From NCBI GenBank assembly GCA_015698045.1, contig BLAL01000182.1, forward strand, positions 124,001 to 188,000: DNA of 64,000 nucleotides. The letters run 5' to 3'. The first letter of the stretch is position 1; each line of letters begins with the position of its first letter. The notes below the pieces were generated by a model that ran no database searches, had not been told where the DNA came from, and worked only from the letters and a program-made list of their open reading frames with translations. A program made the translations under genes and the position numbers. Source of the DNA: Rhizophagus clarus (taxonomy: Eukaryota > Glomeromycota > Glomeromycetes > Glomerales > Glomeraceae). Positions 1 through 11,805 of the stretch are shown piece by piece.

Positions 1-463
1 GATAATTTTATACACTATATATTACATTCAAAATAAAAAATTCATATAATTCTACATTGTAAACTTAGTTCACAAAGTTTTTTTCTTGGCAAAAGAATAA
101 TTTATTTATAAGAAAAAAAAGGATTTACATCAATTTGAAATTTGCAGATATATAGAATAAGTGCAAAAAATATATAGTCATAGAACCCTCATTTTAAGAC
201 TATAAATGATCTAAAATAAAATGTCATAGTAATATTTAGTAAAATGTTCGTGCTAGAGCTAAGATATGCTTTAGTCCCAAAATATTCGTTCTAGAAAATG
301 CATCATATAAGGCATCTGGTTTATACTTCACAAGAGCTAAATTTGAGTGATAAAGAAATTTCACAAATAAATCATCCCTCCAAGCTTTCATCTCTTCACG
401 CTCTCAAGTAATTTTTATTAATACAGACAAGTTATCACTAGAATAATTCTTTTGTATTAAATT

Positions 464-700
464 CTAAAGTGAGAAATGTTTGTTTTTTTCAAGGGTAAAT
501 AAACTTACTCCTTCCATGATGATGGATTTTATGCTAATAATAAATTTTTTGTGAATATCTGTTCTTTCTGCTAGGGTAGATAAGGGTAGAATTAAGGCTG
601 GATAGTAAAAGTCAGCTAAAGAATCTAATTTGAATTCACTAACAGATATAGTTCCAATATCTTCTAAATAATCCAAAAGTCTATTAGCGTATCTGTAATC
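464..700 (-). pseudogene. Unrecognised coding fragment
   Basis: An open stretch of about 75 codons ends in a stop at 464. It reads like a real amphipathic protein segment (for example SEFKLDSLADFYYPALILPL), but has no convincing start and no recognised domain. Other broken minus-strand fragments at 1490-2290, 2649-2880 and 3470-3790 lie in the same orientation, so this may be the 3' end of one decayed gene or element. No function can be assigned. Confidence 0.3.
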
Positions 701-973
701 TTTACAGATCAGCTTCTGGAATAGCTTACTATTAGTTTTGATCTAACATCCCATTAGAAGGTTAAGTATCTTGTTAGAAGTGACTGATTCTTGAATACTA
801 ATTCTCAAAATTAACATTCATGAAACTGATAATAGTTGATTAGTACTTATGAAATGGATATGTTTAATTATCTTATATATATATATATACTATATATTTA
901 GCAAATTAATTTTAAACATCTTTAGTTTGATCTAAACTAATTTCCTTTCATATACTTCTATTTATAGTATATA

Positions 974-1130
974 TGGGGTCTTTGCAATAGAAAGGTACGA
1001 AACTCAAAAAAATTTTTAAATTTACTTTATATGCTAATTATATTTTTTATACTAAAATAAGTGTAAATTTAATATGAATTAAATTTTTATTTTTTTTTGA
1101 GTTTCGTACCTTTCTATTGCAAAGGCCCCA
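974..1130. mobile_element. 157-bp palindromic MITE, copy 1 (TA target)
   Basis: The element starts TGGGGTCTTTGCAATAGAAA and ends with its inverted form. The terminal inverted repeats are about 40 bp and end in a run of A; TA dinucleotides flank both ends (972-973 and 1131-1132). It is in the opposite internal orientation to the other three copies in the window (36527, 53491, 60677), all exactly 157 bp. No coding capacity. TA duplication and short length fit a non-autonomous Tc1/mariner-superfamily MITE (inference). Confidence 0.85.
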
Positions 1131-1489
1131 TATATACTCTTTCTTTACCTTGATCATATGGGATATAGAGCCAAACGCTTGATTTAATATTCTGATCATA
1201 TCTTTTACATGGTTGTGAGATTATTACACCCTTTCATATTTTGAATGCATAGGAGACATAATATTACTCTCATGTTAAATTTTTACAGAAACAGGTCTTT
1301 CCAACTAATAACCAATTACAAGGTATTTCTTTATCACTTTCATATTTAAAATAAAAAAAAAATATCACATGATTCCATTTGTGAATTTAGTTCACAAAGT
1401 TTTTTTTGTCAAGAAAAATTTTTTATTAATATATGCAAAAATAAATATAAATGTTTGGGACTTTGCCTGTGATATATGACATCTAGGCT

Positions 1490-2290
1490 AATATACATGA
1501 TTATTTTTTTGATCGATATTCCTTTATTCTAACCTTCTTTCTATCCAGCACATCTTCTACACATACCCTATCTATTAACAAATTCACAATTATACTTAGT
1601 ATTTTTTTTACCTTCCTACGCAATATCTGGTATTTTTTGGAGTTTTCATTCAAGGCTTTTTCAATAAATTCAATGCTAAAAGGCACCTTATTTGCCTGTA
1701 AAATTTAACCTGTAGAGTAGAGGAGAAAATGCCAGTTTCTGGTTGATATTACGATCTCATAAAGATAGTTAAAATAATTATCATTATGCTTTTGTTTTCT
1801 CTTGTTCGTCTCATATAAACTTTCTAACTGCATGATATTCTGAGCGAAGTCTTCTGTTAGTTTTTGTTAGACCTTATCTTCTGTAACACAAATGAGACTA
1901 TCTGATTTCTTGATTGTATAATCAACCTGCCTGCAACTCTCTTTTTCAATTATTTCGTATTTAGATTTCATGCTAAAATTTTTATTTATAAAGTCTTCTG
2001 CAACATGAAGGGCTATATAAAGTATAGTTAAGACATATTCATTGCACATGGATTTTAAGCTTATCATCACCAAAGTTCTATAACTTTTTAACCACAACTT
2101 AATATCTGCCATACACAGCAAAAAATGCTTATTATCCTTCTAGATTTCATAGATTTGTAGGATGAAGAGGGGTATAACTTCTGTTCCTTCAGAGATAAGA
2201 CTATATTTCGCTAACATCTCATTTAAGCTAAGATAAGAGTAAAATGCACGCTTTAGTTTTTCTTTAAGAGTTTGGATTTCTTTTGCGAGA
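1490..2290 (-). pseudogene. Broken coding sequence, unknown family
   Basis: Reading leftward from about 2290 there are successive open pieces: an amphipathic helix-rich segment near 2220-2290, a segment from 2121 to 1867 with NEYVLTILYIALHVAEDFIN, then QKLTEDFAQNIMQLESLYET, and a last piece from 1686 to 1501 with RRKVKKILSIIVNLLIDRV. They are separated by in-frame stops and small frameshifts. No domain is recognised; it is helical, lysine-rich and probably part of the same decayed gene as the fragments at 464-700 and 2649-2880. Confidence 0.35.
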
Positions 2291-2648
2291 AGTGTTACTG
2301 GTTCTAATGCAAAGCCTAATACTACAAAATTTTTCTTTGGTTAGGTTGAGAAAAAAAAAGGCCAGTAATTTCTTTCTTGCAAAGAATATCAAAGTGTTTT
2401 TTCTTAAATTTAAGATTCTCCTCTTTCAAAAAATTGATAAGAGTTTCTGTATTCCAGTTTTCAATCAGGTAAGAGTCATGTTCAGGTTGGATAAAAATAG
2501 TGTTACATTTGGAGAGTTAGTAAAAAGGATTTTTATTTGTGAAAAAAAATACCAAAGCCCACTATATGTAAAAAACTTAGCTATTGCACAAAACCAGCTG
2601 TGTGATCAGTACGTTACATTATTGTGCTTCTGATTTTGGAATAATGGT

Positions 2649-2880
2649 CTAGACTGAAGATCTCTTCTCTGGCTTAGCTTTATTGTATGGTAGATCAGGA
2701 TCATTAATATCATACGGCAACAGTTTTTTCAAAACAGATTTTAGCAAATTTATCATATTTTTCAACTTATCCAAATTAGTCATTAGAACTTGTGCTGATT
2801 CTGCTAAATTAGGAAAAATAAGGAATGAGAAATCATAGTCAAGTTGGCTCATCTCTGGATTCTCTTTTTTTATTGTTTTC
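2649..2880 (-). pseudogene. Broken coding fragment, unknown family
   Basis: An open segment of about 75 codons including SQLDYDFSFLIFPNLAESAQ and a helical leucine-rich stretch, with a stop at 2649. It is in line with the other minus-strand fragments of this region. I see no known domain and no splice context that would join it to a working gene. Confidence 0.3.
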
Positions 2881-2929
2881 TATTTCTTGTCTGCTGCGGA
2901 AAATAGTCTAATTATTTACATGAAAAAAA

Positions 2930-3496
2930 ATGTATTGTACTCTAGAAATATCTAAACTACTTGAAGCTATCTTTACATTTCTTAGCCAGAAAGATCTCTA
3001 TAGAAGTTGCACTAGAGTAAATCACCAATAAAACACTGTATTTAAGTTTATTATTCGAAAAAAAAGAAAAGCTGAATTTATTAATATTTCTGGTATTTGT
3101 GATAATATTATTTTTTACCTTTATGATAAGCACTTCAGTTTTAGAGAAATTGTTAACTACTGTAAGGTGAGTAATATATGGAGTATTATTTTTAATTGGT
3201 TAAATATAAAGACTATTTCTCTTTCTATAATACATGGTCATAAAACTTTTTTAAATTATTCTCACTATAGTAGAAGTCAACTACTTCATAATAAAAAATG
3301 ATTTTTACATTATTTTACAGGTTGTAATATACAATATTATTTAAAACATGACCATGAACTAAACAGGTACTATCAGAATATCTGTTCACTTTATGAACTA
3401 AAGGATGAATTTCTTAGACTAGCCAGAGTTTGCCAATCCTATGATTATACTGATAATGAATTTTATAGGTTAGCCAAGTCTTTTCAGTCTATTTGA
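2930..3496 (+). pseudogene. F-box-like gene relic
   Basis: From ATG 2930 the protein begins with EISKLLEAIFTFLSQKDLYR followed by SCTRVNHQ, which matches the general F-box pattern (LPxEIxxxIFxxLxxxDLxxxxxVxxxW). A stop codon (TAA near 3027) sits where the conserved Trp is expected, and a second stop is near 3298. After the first stop the frame continues open for about 90 codons and then again to TGA 3494-3496. F-box proteins are substrate adaptors of SCF ubiquitin ligases; this copy cannot make one. The F-box assignment rests on the first 30 residues only. Confidence 0.4.
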
Positions 3497-3792
3497 CTCC
3501 TCTGATCTATATTTAAATGGCCTTTTTTTTATCTTTAGTTTATAGCATTTGACTTTTATTTCTTCAGATAAATCACACTCAGATGCAACTATCTTTTTCT
3601 CTTCAGACTCAGATAAACTTGACTCAGATGAATCTGTTAGTTCTTTGCCAGCCTCTAGACCAGTTTGTTCTTCTACATAATTTATTATCCAGTCTACAGT
3701 TCTTTCAAGCTTTTTGAGCTGAGAATTATGATCACATAATTTTTTTTCTAATTCTTTGATTTCTCCTATAAGTACACTGAATATTATAGAAT
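3470..3792 (-). pseudogene. Coiled-coil and acidic Ser-rich fragment
   Basis: A minus-strand frame runs open for about 105 codons to TAA 3470-3472. The first third is a predicted coiled coil (EIKELEKKLCDHNSQLKKLE), followed by an acidic serine-rich segment (DSSESSLSESEEKK) and a basic C-terminus. It overlaps the end of the convergent F-box-like relic. The inverted-repeat element beginning near 3831 may have cut off its 5' part. Unknown family. Confidence 0.35.
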
Positions 3793-3830
3793 TTTGATGA
3801 TCAAGTCAATACATGAAGTCAAAATTAAAA

Positions 3831-4330
3831 CCCAAAAGTCAAAATATTTTGACTTGAGAAAGTCAAAAATCAAAATTAGTCAAAATAGTCAAAATTACAT
3901 CATAGTCATGTGATTTTTATAATTATAATTTAATACCAAATTTTAAATGTGAATAACTCCATGAATATTGATGTTACAGATATACAATACATATCATTAG
4001 AATCCTCTCAATGAGCTAAATTCAACCGCATCAAGATCATAAAAATCGGATTACTGGATGTGGAGATCGTTAACTTTGAATTTTAATATTATTGTTTATT
4101 ATAAGAATAATAAGATTATTTAATACCAAATTTTAAACATAAATAACTTTGCCAATATTGATGCTACAAATATGCTACACATATCATTGGAATCCTCTCA
4201 ATGAGCTGAATTCAACTGTGTAAAGATCATAAAATTTGGATCACTAGATGCAAAGATTGTTAACTTTGAATTTTAATATTATTGTTTACTATAAAAATCA
4301 CATGACTATGACGTAATTTCAGCTATTTTG
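3831..4330. mobile_element. Inverted-repeat element containing a tandem 190-bp duplication
   Basis: The outer arms are inverted: the left arm (3831-3920) has CAAAAGTCAAAATA and later CATAGTCATGTGATTTTTAT; the right arm (about 4280-4327) carries ATAAAAATCACATGACTATG and TATTTTGACTTTTG. Between them, two direct copies of a ~178-bp sequence begin at 3930 and 4120 (both start TAATACCAAATTTTAAA, period 190) and differ at scattered bases. No open reading frame. Probably a non-autonomous transposon with an internal tandem duplication. Confidence 0.55.
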
Positions 4331-4559
4331 ACTTTTGGAGGGGCCCAGCAGGTAAAATTATTTTGACCATTTTGACCATTTTGAAGGTTAAAATTAACCA
4401 ATTTTAGTTTTATGTATAATCAAGTTCTAATAACTTTGATAGCTTTTTTATACTTTTCACGTATTTATTAGATATACTATTGATTGAATGCTTAGCTTTG
4501 AAAGTATTTCTTTATTTAGTTACCATTTTTTTCTATAACTGAATATTTATTATATTAGA

Positions 4560-6740
4560 AAAAAAATATAATAATATATGCGATCCCAAATAACCTGCTC
4601 ATCCTTTAGTCTAGTCATAATAGTAATTTAGACTTGATGATTTCAATTGCAAAGAAGACAAGTTAGACGTATGTATCTTTTAATATGTCCCAAATTATTG
4701 TAGATTTGATCTACTATTCACTGTGATATATCTTCTAACTAATTCATTTCTATAAGATATGATGCGTATTTATTTTCTTGATTATGTTTTAATATGAGGT
4801 ATAATCAACTATTAGATCAAATTCATGGTCTTTATCCTGGTCTATATCTAATAAGCTTTTCCTGAATAGAAGGTCTTAGTTTATATTCTAGCCTTCTTTT
4901 TTTTTACTTCCTCTCTTTTTTGGCAATTTCAGGAGGTAGTGATGATACCTCAACTCAGATTAACTGACTCAAATATTCTACATGGCTAACTGCGAGATAA
5001 ATTAAATTATTCTAAGCTAGATTTTTATCAATAATCTAAACATGCTGTGACGATTTAAGAGTTATCCTTTAACTAGTATAGATGGTCATTGCATATCCAA
5101 GTTTCCAATCTATAATCTTTTCTTTTTCTAATATGTCTTATAAGAATTTATCAAAAAGTATATTTAAGGACAAGTTCACTATATCATTTTTTACTAACTC
5201 TTTCTTTTCAGATAAGTCTGAAATCTGGACAAGGTAGTTTTGTTTGTGTCTATCTCTTAGCTTATAGATTAATGGGATTAACACATCAAAATATTTTTCT
5301 TAATAAAATTTTAAGCATCTTTGGGAAGCAATTTTTCAGAAAAGTAGATGTGTTAATAAGATATGATCTGATGGTTTTTATTCAACTTCAAGATATTTCC
5401 ATTTTTCTGTGAAAGTGCTTCTCAAAATAGGTCTAACTGTACTCTGTTATTCTAATGTCGCATTTTTTTCTTAAGCTCTTGCAGTCTAGAACATTTACCC
5501 AAAAATCAATCAAGACTTTCTCATAATAATCAGTATGCTCTTTTAACCAGTTATAAGGCATTTTTCCAAAGAATGGTGAAGGTTGGGTTTTATCTACACA
5601 ACAAATTACCTAACATTTCTGCTCTAGTAAGTAATTGATAAACTTTTTTAGAATATGTCCAGAAACTGTACATACTTCATCCTAAATAACAACTTGCAGA
5701 AATTTCTTTTCACCTATACGTTCAGATGTTCATTTTTCCATACCATTCTATCTAAAAAAACTATGCCAAGTTTGGGCTTTTACTTTATGATCATTCTGAA
5801 AGTCTTTAGCCAATGTATTAGTATAAGTAAAAATTACTATATTTATATTTTTAAAAGATTTGGATCGCACATGTTGTCTTCTCAGAATCACTATATCCAT
5901 TGAGATATGAAAACCAGGTTCTTATAATAGAATCATGAATTAATAGAGCAGTACTCTCAGTAATATTTTTAATTGATTCCCAATGTCTATTTTTTGGTTA
6001 ATATATGATATTTGGATCTGGGCCATGAATTTTCTTTCCTTTATCTTGCTATTAACCTGACTATATTTCTTGAATCTTTTTTTCTTTTAGTGGTTCAGAC
6101 TTTTTGGTAATAATTTTACTAGATTAGTATTTTTCTGAAAACCTAAGCAAAAATATCATTCCCCAAAACAAATAATACATATAAATAGCTTATTTTATTA
6201 CATAATAAATAGCCTGTTATTCTGTTCACATAGTGAATCTTCACTTCTTCAGCAAATTTTTTGGCTGCTTCTTTTGGATAAAAAACTCCTGCATCATACA
6301 TTATACAAGAAGGGACTTTATACAGATATTGAAATTTACCAGTATCTGCTAAATTTTTAAATTGACTATACTACCTTTAATTTTTTGCTTGAAGAAGGCA
6401 GATATATTTTCAATTTTATATAAAACCTCTTTTCATATATATATATAGAATCAGTGACAATTCTTATTATTTCATTAAAACTAAATTTTTGGAGCATCTT
6501 TAGCAAATTTATAGCCAATATTGAAGCTTACAAATGTATATATTGGGGCTGATGACCTTTGTAGTATGTAAGTCAAGCAGATATTTATCACTATTTGCAT
6601 ATGTTCCTTCTTTAATGCAATCCTGGATCAAGAAATCAAGTTCATCTTTGTCTATTATAACCCAGTGAGTAAGGCATTTTTCTTTAACCTTATTTCTCTA
6701 TGTGAACTTTCCTATAATTGCACAACTTATATTTCAAAAT
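4560..6740 (-). pseudogene. Decayed SF1-type helicase with HNH-like tail
   Basis: Minus-strand fragments, in order: a degraded P-loop (NGYSDSEKTTCAI, about 5870-5910), a segment with KVKAQTWHSFF (about 5760-5790), a DExx box (DEVCTVSGHILKKF, about 5640-5680) followed by ICCVDKTQPSPFFGKMPYNW, a motif resembling helicase motif V (WKLGYAMTIYTS, about 5076-5110), then LIYLAVSHVEYLSQL (about 4960-5010). Past the helicase, VDQIYNNLGHIKRYIRLTCL with a CxxC (about 4640-4700) resembles an HNH endonuclease. Further upstream lies YDAGVFYPKEAAKKFAEE (about 6240-6300). Many stops and frameshifts. The order helicase then HNH suggests a large mobile element; which class I cannot say. Confidence 0.5.
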
Positions 6741-6749
6741 TATTTATAA

Positions 6750-8040
6750 TAATTAATAAATTTACAATTAAAAATTAACAATATAAGTATTGCATTATTT
6801 TTGAAAACAATTATAGTTTTTGATTTAATAATGCTGTTAACATTCTTTTTTTTTTAGAAATATTTTTGCTCAATACTTTAACTTTAAATTTTGAAAGGAT
6901 AGGTATTTAGCATTTTTTTGCACTTTTTTATTGTTTTTTTTAATTTAAAAATACTTTAAATATTCTTTTTCTTTCTTTATTTTTAGAATAAAACTATAGT
7001 TTTGAATTTTAGTATGATGAGTATTTTATGGTTTTCTTTTGTATTTTTTATATATTTTAATTTATTCTTTTTTTTAAAAAAAAAAAATGATATCTTAGAA
7101 AATAATAAAAAGAAAAAAAAAGAGAAGTAAATAAAAAGAAGAAAAAGAAGCCAAAGAAAAAGAAATCAAAAAAGAAAAAATAGATATTAAACTTTAATTT
7201 AGACTTTAAAATTGTAAATGAAGGTTTATTTTTTGATTCAAAAATGCTATTAATATTTTTTTTCTTTTTTTAAAAGTGATTTCTAAAGTCTGAATTCTAG
7301 ATTTCAGCTTTAAACTTTAAAATTATAAGTATTTTTATAAGGTTTAATATTGGTTGTATATAAGTATTATTACTAATGTTCCTTTTCCTTTTTTTTTTAA
7401 GAATACTATCTTTAGACTCTTTAGTTTAGACTTTGAAATTGATAGGTAAGTTTTTTTGTTTAATTTTCTTTTTGATTTAAGAATATTACTAATATTCTTT
7501 TTTCTTTTTTTATTAAACTTGAAATATGATTACTTTTTAATATTGTTTTTAATTTCCATGTTCTTTATCTTTGGTCATGATTCTTAATCTTTATATATTT
7601 TATCTTTGAAATGCAATTATCCTTTGATCTTTATGTTCTTTTATTCTTGATTTTTATGTTCTTTTAATTTGAGATGTAATTACTCCTTGATCTTTGTATT
7701 CTTTGTTTTTTATTCTTAATTTTATATTCTTCAGTTTAGTTTTGGGAAGTAATTACCTTGATACTGTTCTTGATCTTCATATTCTTTGTCTTGATTTTTG
7801 CATTCTTTAACTTTGGATGTAATTATCCTTTGATATTGTTTTTGATCTTTGCATTTTTTATTTTTTTATTCTTAATTTTGAAGTTTTTTGTTCTTGAGAC
7901 AGGTCTATCTTTACAAAAAACAAGAAGAAATGTTAATAACATTCCTAAAATCAATAAGAAACATAAAAAATACTTGCACTTATATTTACTTAAGTGATAC
8001 ATAATAGTTTTTATCATTAAAAATTTCTGTCCCCAGAACA
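6750..8040. repeat. Low-complexity T-rich region with degenerate minisatellite
   Basis: From about 7550 to 7870 a loose unit resembling TTGATCTTTATATTCTTT recurs at irregular spacing. The rest is long T and A tracts. Hydrophobic open stretches here (7758-7997 plus, 7823-8041 minus) are by-products of T-rich composition. From 8042 to 8590 I see nothing further. Confidence 0.5.
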
Positions 8041-8593
8041 ATGGATGATATGTGACAAATTTTTTAAGCCTCTAGTCCACCTAACCCTAAATTCTAAACC
8101 CACAGCCAATCATTAAGGGGTTCATAATACGCCATGGTCGTAAATAAAAATTCCAGTTTTTAAATATATATTATTTAATAATTTATTTATTATCTGAAAT
8201 TTTAAATATTATACTTCAATTAAATAGTCAATTAGTGTAGAGATGTGTAAACCTATTATTTGTATAATTTGTAATCAGATAAAAACCATAAAAATCTTTC
8301 ATAATCAGAATTATTATTAAAAATTCTAACTATATTGTCGTATTACAGTATAGTAATTTCACAGCATGTGACACATAAATATGACAAATAGGATTTCATG
8401 CAGAAAAAACTGTAAACAGATACGGCGACGACCTTAGCTCAATAAAATGCTATTGAGATAAATAAATTATGATTTAACTGTTTATTATCGTTACAACGCA
8501 GTATAAAATACGTATACATATTATTTTTATATATATTTCTTTAATAATGAATTCCCATTAATTATATCTGATAAAAAAAAAAGTTTTTACTTT

Positions 8594-9712
<1,119 letters not shown>

Positions 9713-9719
9713 TTATTAA

Positions 9720-10320
9720 AAAAGGATATAGTTAGAAGTAAATATGGTGTCATAAAAGAGATATCAAATATAAATATTTGAACAATGCTACCATTATTTC
9801 AGTTTCTTTTAAGAAAGTTATTTGTGAGAAAAAAATAGAAACTTATCAGGTAACTCGGAATTCTGTAAAGCTTTTTATATCAAAAGACCAGTGGCGATTA
9901 TGGCAATGATCTGCATCACAAGGTGACGATCATGAAAATCATTCATCACATGATTGTCATTTTAAACTTTTGCGATCGGTTGTTGATTGGACAGATCTGC
10001 ACAAATATCGATGAGAAGTTAGGAGAACCGGAATGTGGTTCACGCACGTTTTCCTATTTTATCCATTATTCCGAAATATTTTCGGTTTTTTAATACTTAA
10101 TATATACTCATGAGAATTTTTTTTTTTTTTTTCATCCTTCCACAATCAAAGGAGTTATGATGATAATAGGCCGTATGATGAAAAGAGTACCTCGTTTTCT
10201 TTAAAACTTGGGACCAAATGATAAAGTGTGCTTGGCCACTTATACCTTGTTACAATTATTAAAGCACACATAATGCCTATCTGAACAAAAAAAATATCTT
10301 TGATATTATTTGGAAGTGAT

Positions 10321-10351
<31 letters not shown>

Positions 10352-10800
10352 CACTTTGAAACAAATAAGAAACTTTGTTATTGTATCTTTTAATGCTTAT
10401 TTTTGTGATAACGGATTAAGTAGACTAATTTATATTATGGCATATTTTGCAATCATAATTAACAATTGAGGTAATGATAGTTGCTGTGAAATGAAGTGTT
10501 AAATAGAGATGCACCATTTTTACTTTTGGTGGATAGTATTGTACTTTTTCATTATACTTTTCAGGACGTGGTAAGTGCGTTTTTTTTTTATAATTTGTTA
10601 GCAAACTTGTTGTTATTCTTATCAAAGAATTAATAGTAAAGGATATTTGTAATCAATAAACTTCAATTTTATATTATTAATAAGGTTTGTCCTTTTTCTA
10701 ATTATAATTATTTATTAAATTTACCAAATAAAAAGTTTTATAGTATTGCAGTATTTCACATATTATATTGTCTATTAAACAAGATATAGTGAAAGATCGA
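9720..10800. other. Intergenic region, no gene seen
   Basis: Lies between the UPRT 5' end and the MRP-L47 3' end. It contains homopolymer tracts (A-run near 10325-10350, T-run near 10120) and a slightly GC-richer part at 9880-10070 that probably includes the UPRT promoter. Short open stretches here have no coding character. Confidence 0.5.
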
Positions 10801-10803
10801 TCT

Positions 10804-11524
10804 TTACATTCTTCCCAATCTTGAATTATTTTTATTACTTATTCTACTTTTTCTTGACGATCTTTTATTATCTATTTGTTGTAATTTTGGTGGCTCATAA
10901 CTCCAATGAGGTTCAGGAGCTTTATCTAAACCAAATAGCTTCGAATCTTTACGTATAGCATATTCATAAGCTATTCTACGTTCGCTTAATACATGTTTAA
11001 TTCTTGCCATCGATTTTTGACACTATTTTTTTTTTTTTATTTATGCGTTAAAATTGGAACAATAATAATTTCATTCTTAATGGATCATACCTTAAATGTC
11101 CTTTCACGAAATGCTTCGCTCCACGGCTGACTATGTATTTTGTTCCATCTTTTTGCTTCTAACCACATCGTACCGAGTAAATTGCGTTCTTTAAGTAAAA
11201 CGTACCAAAGTTTATGTAAATCTTCAAATGATTTGCGTCTTAATTCTGATGCTGTCCATGCCCGTCCTAAAAAATTAAATTCACTTAAAAAGTAAATAAC
11301 AAAGAAATTTATCTTTGTTATATAGATTTTTTTTTCTAGAAAGTGAATTATTTTTCATTTTAACCTGTAATCATTTCTTTTACTGTTGGTACTGGATTGG
11401 GATTTTTAGCACCTCCCTGAAAAAATTCGTATAATCCCACTACTCCTTTATGTTTACTAGGTTCCCAATCAAATAACTTATTTGTAGTTTGAAATGAACG
11501 ATATAAAATTGAAAATTTATTCAT
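10804..11524 (-). CDS. MRPL4: Mitochondrial large-subunit ribosomal protein L47 (uL29m)
   Basis: A structural protein of the mitochondrial 54S subunit, the uL29 homologue near the peptide exit tunnel. Three exons: 11524-11365, 11266-11091, 11022-10804, giving 184 residues; all junctions keep frame (GTTAAA, GTATGA donors). The N-terminus ([20 protein letters not shown]) suits a mitochondrial presequence. The MRP-L47 core is clear: [48 protein letters not shown], then [16 protein letters not shown]. The C-terminus is basic. The name follows the fungal nomenclature for L47-type proteins (yeast MRPL4). Confidence 0.9.
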
Positions 11525-11805
11525 TTTAAAAAAAAAAAAGAAAAATGATTTTTATTGATAAGATTTATCAAAGATCCATTTTTATACTGATGTTAGAAAT
11601 CACATGATTCAACAACAACATTTCAGATAGTAAAATTTTTTTTTTTTTTTTTATAGAAAATAAAAAAGTGCAATAACTTTTTTAACAATATTATACAATA
11701 AAAAATTTTTTTTTTTTTTTCTATATACTTTGGTTCACCTGTTAATTTCTCTTCTGATTTGCCGCACTTCATACAATGTTTTTATTGTCATTTCGCTCGC
11801 GTTTA

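Noticed and set aside
7758..8041. Hydrophobic open frames on both strands that could be small membrane proteins
   Set aside because: They come from a T-rich degenerate minisatellite; no start context or splice structure.
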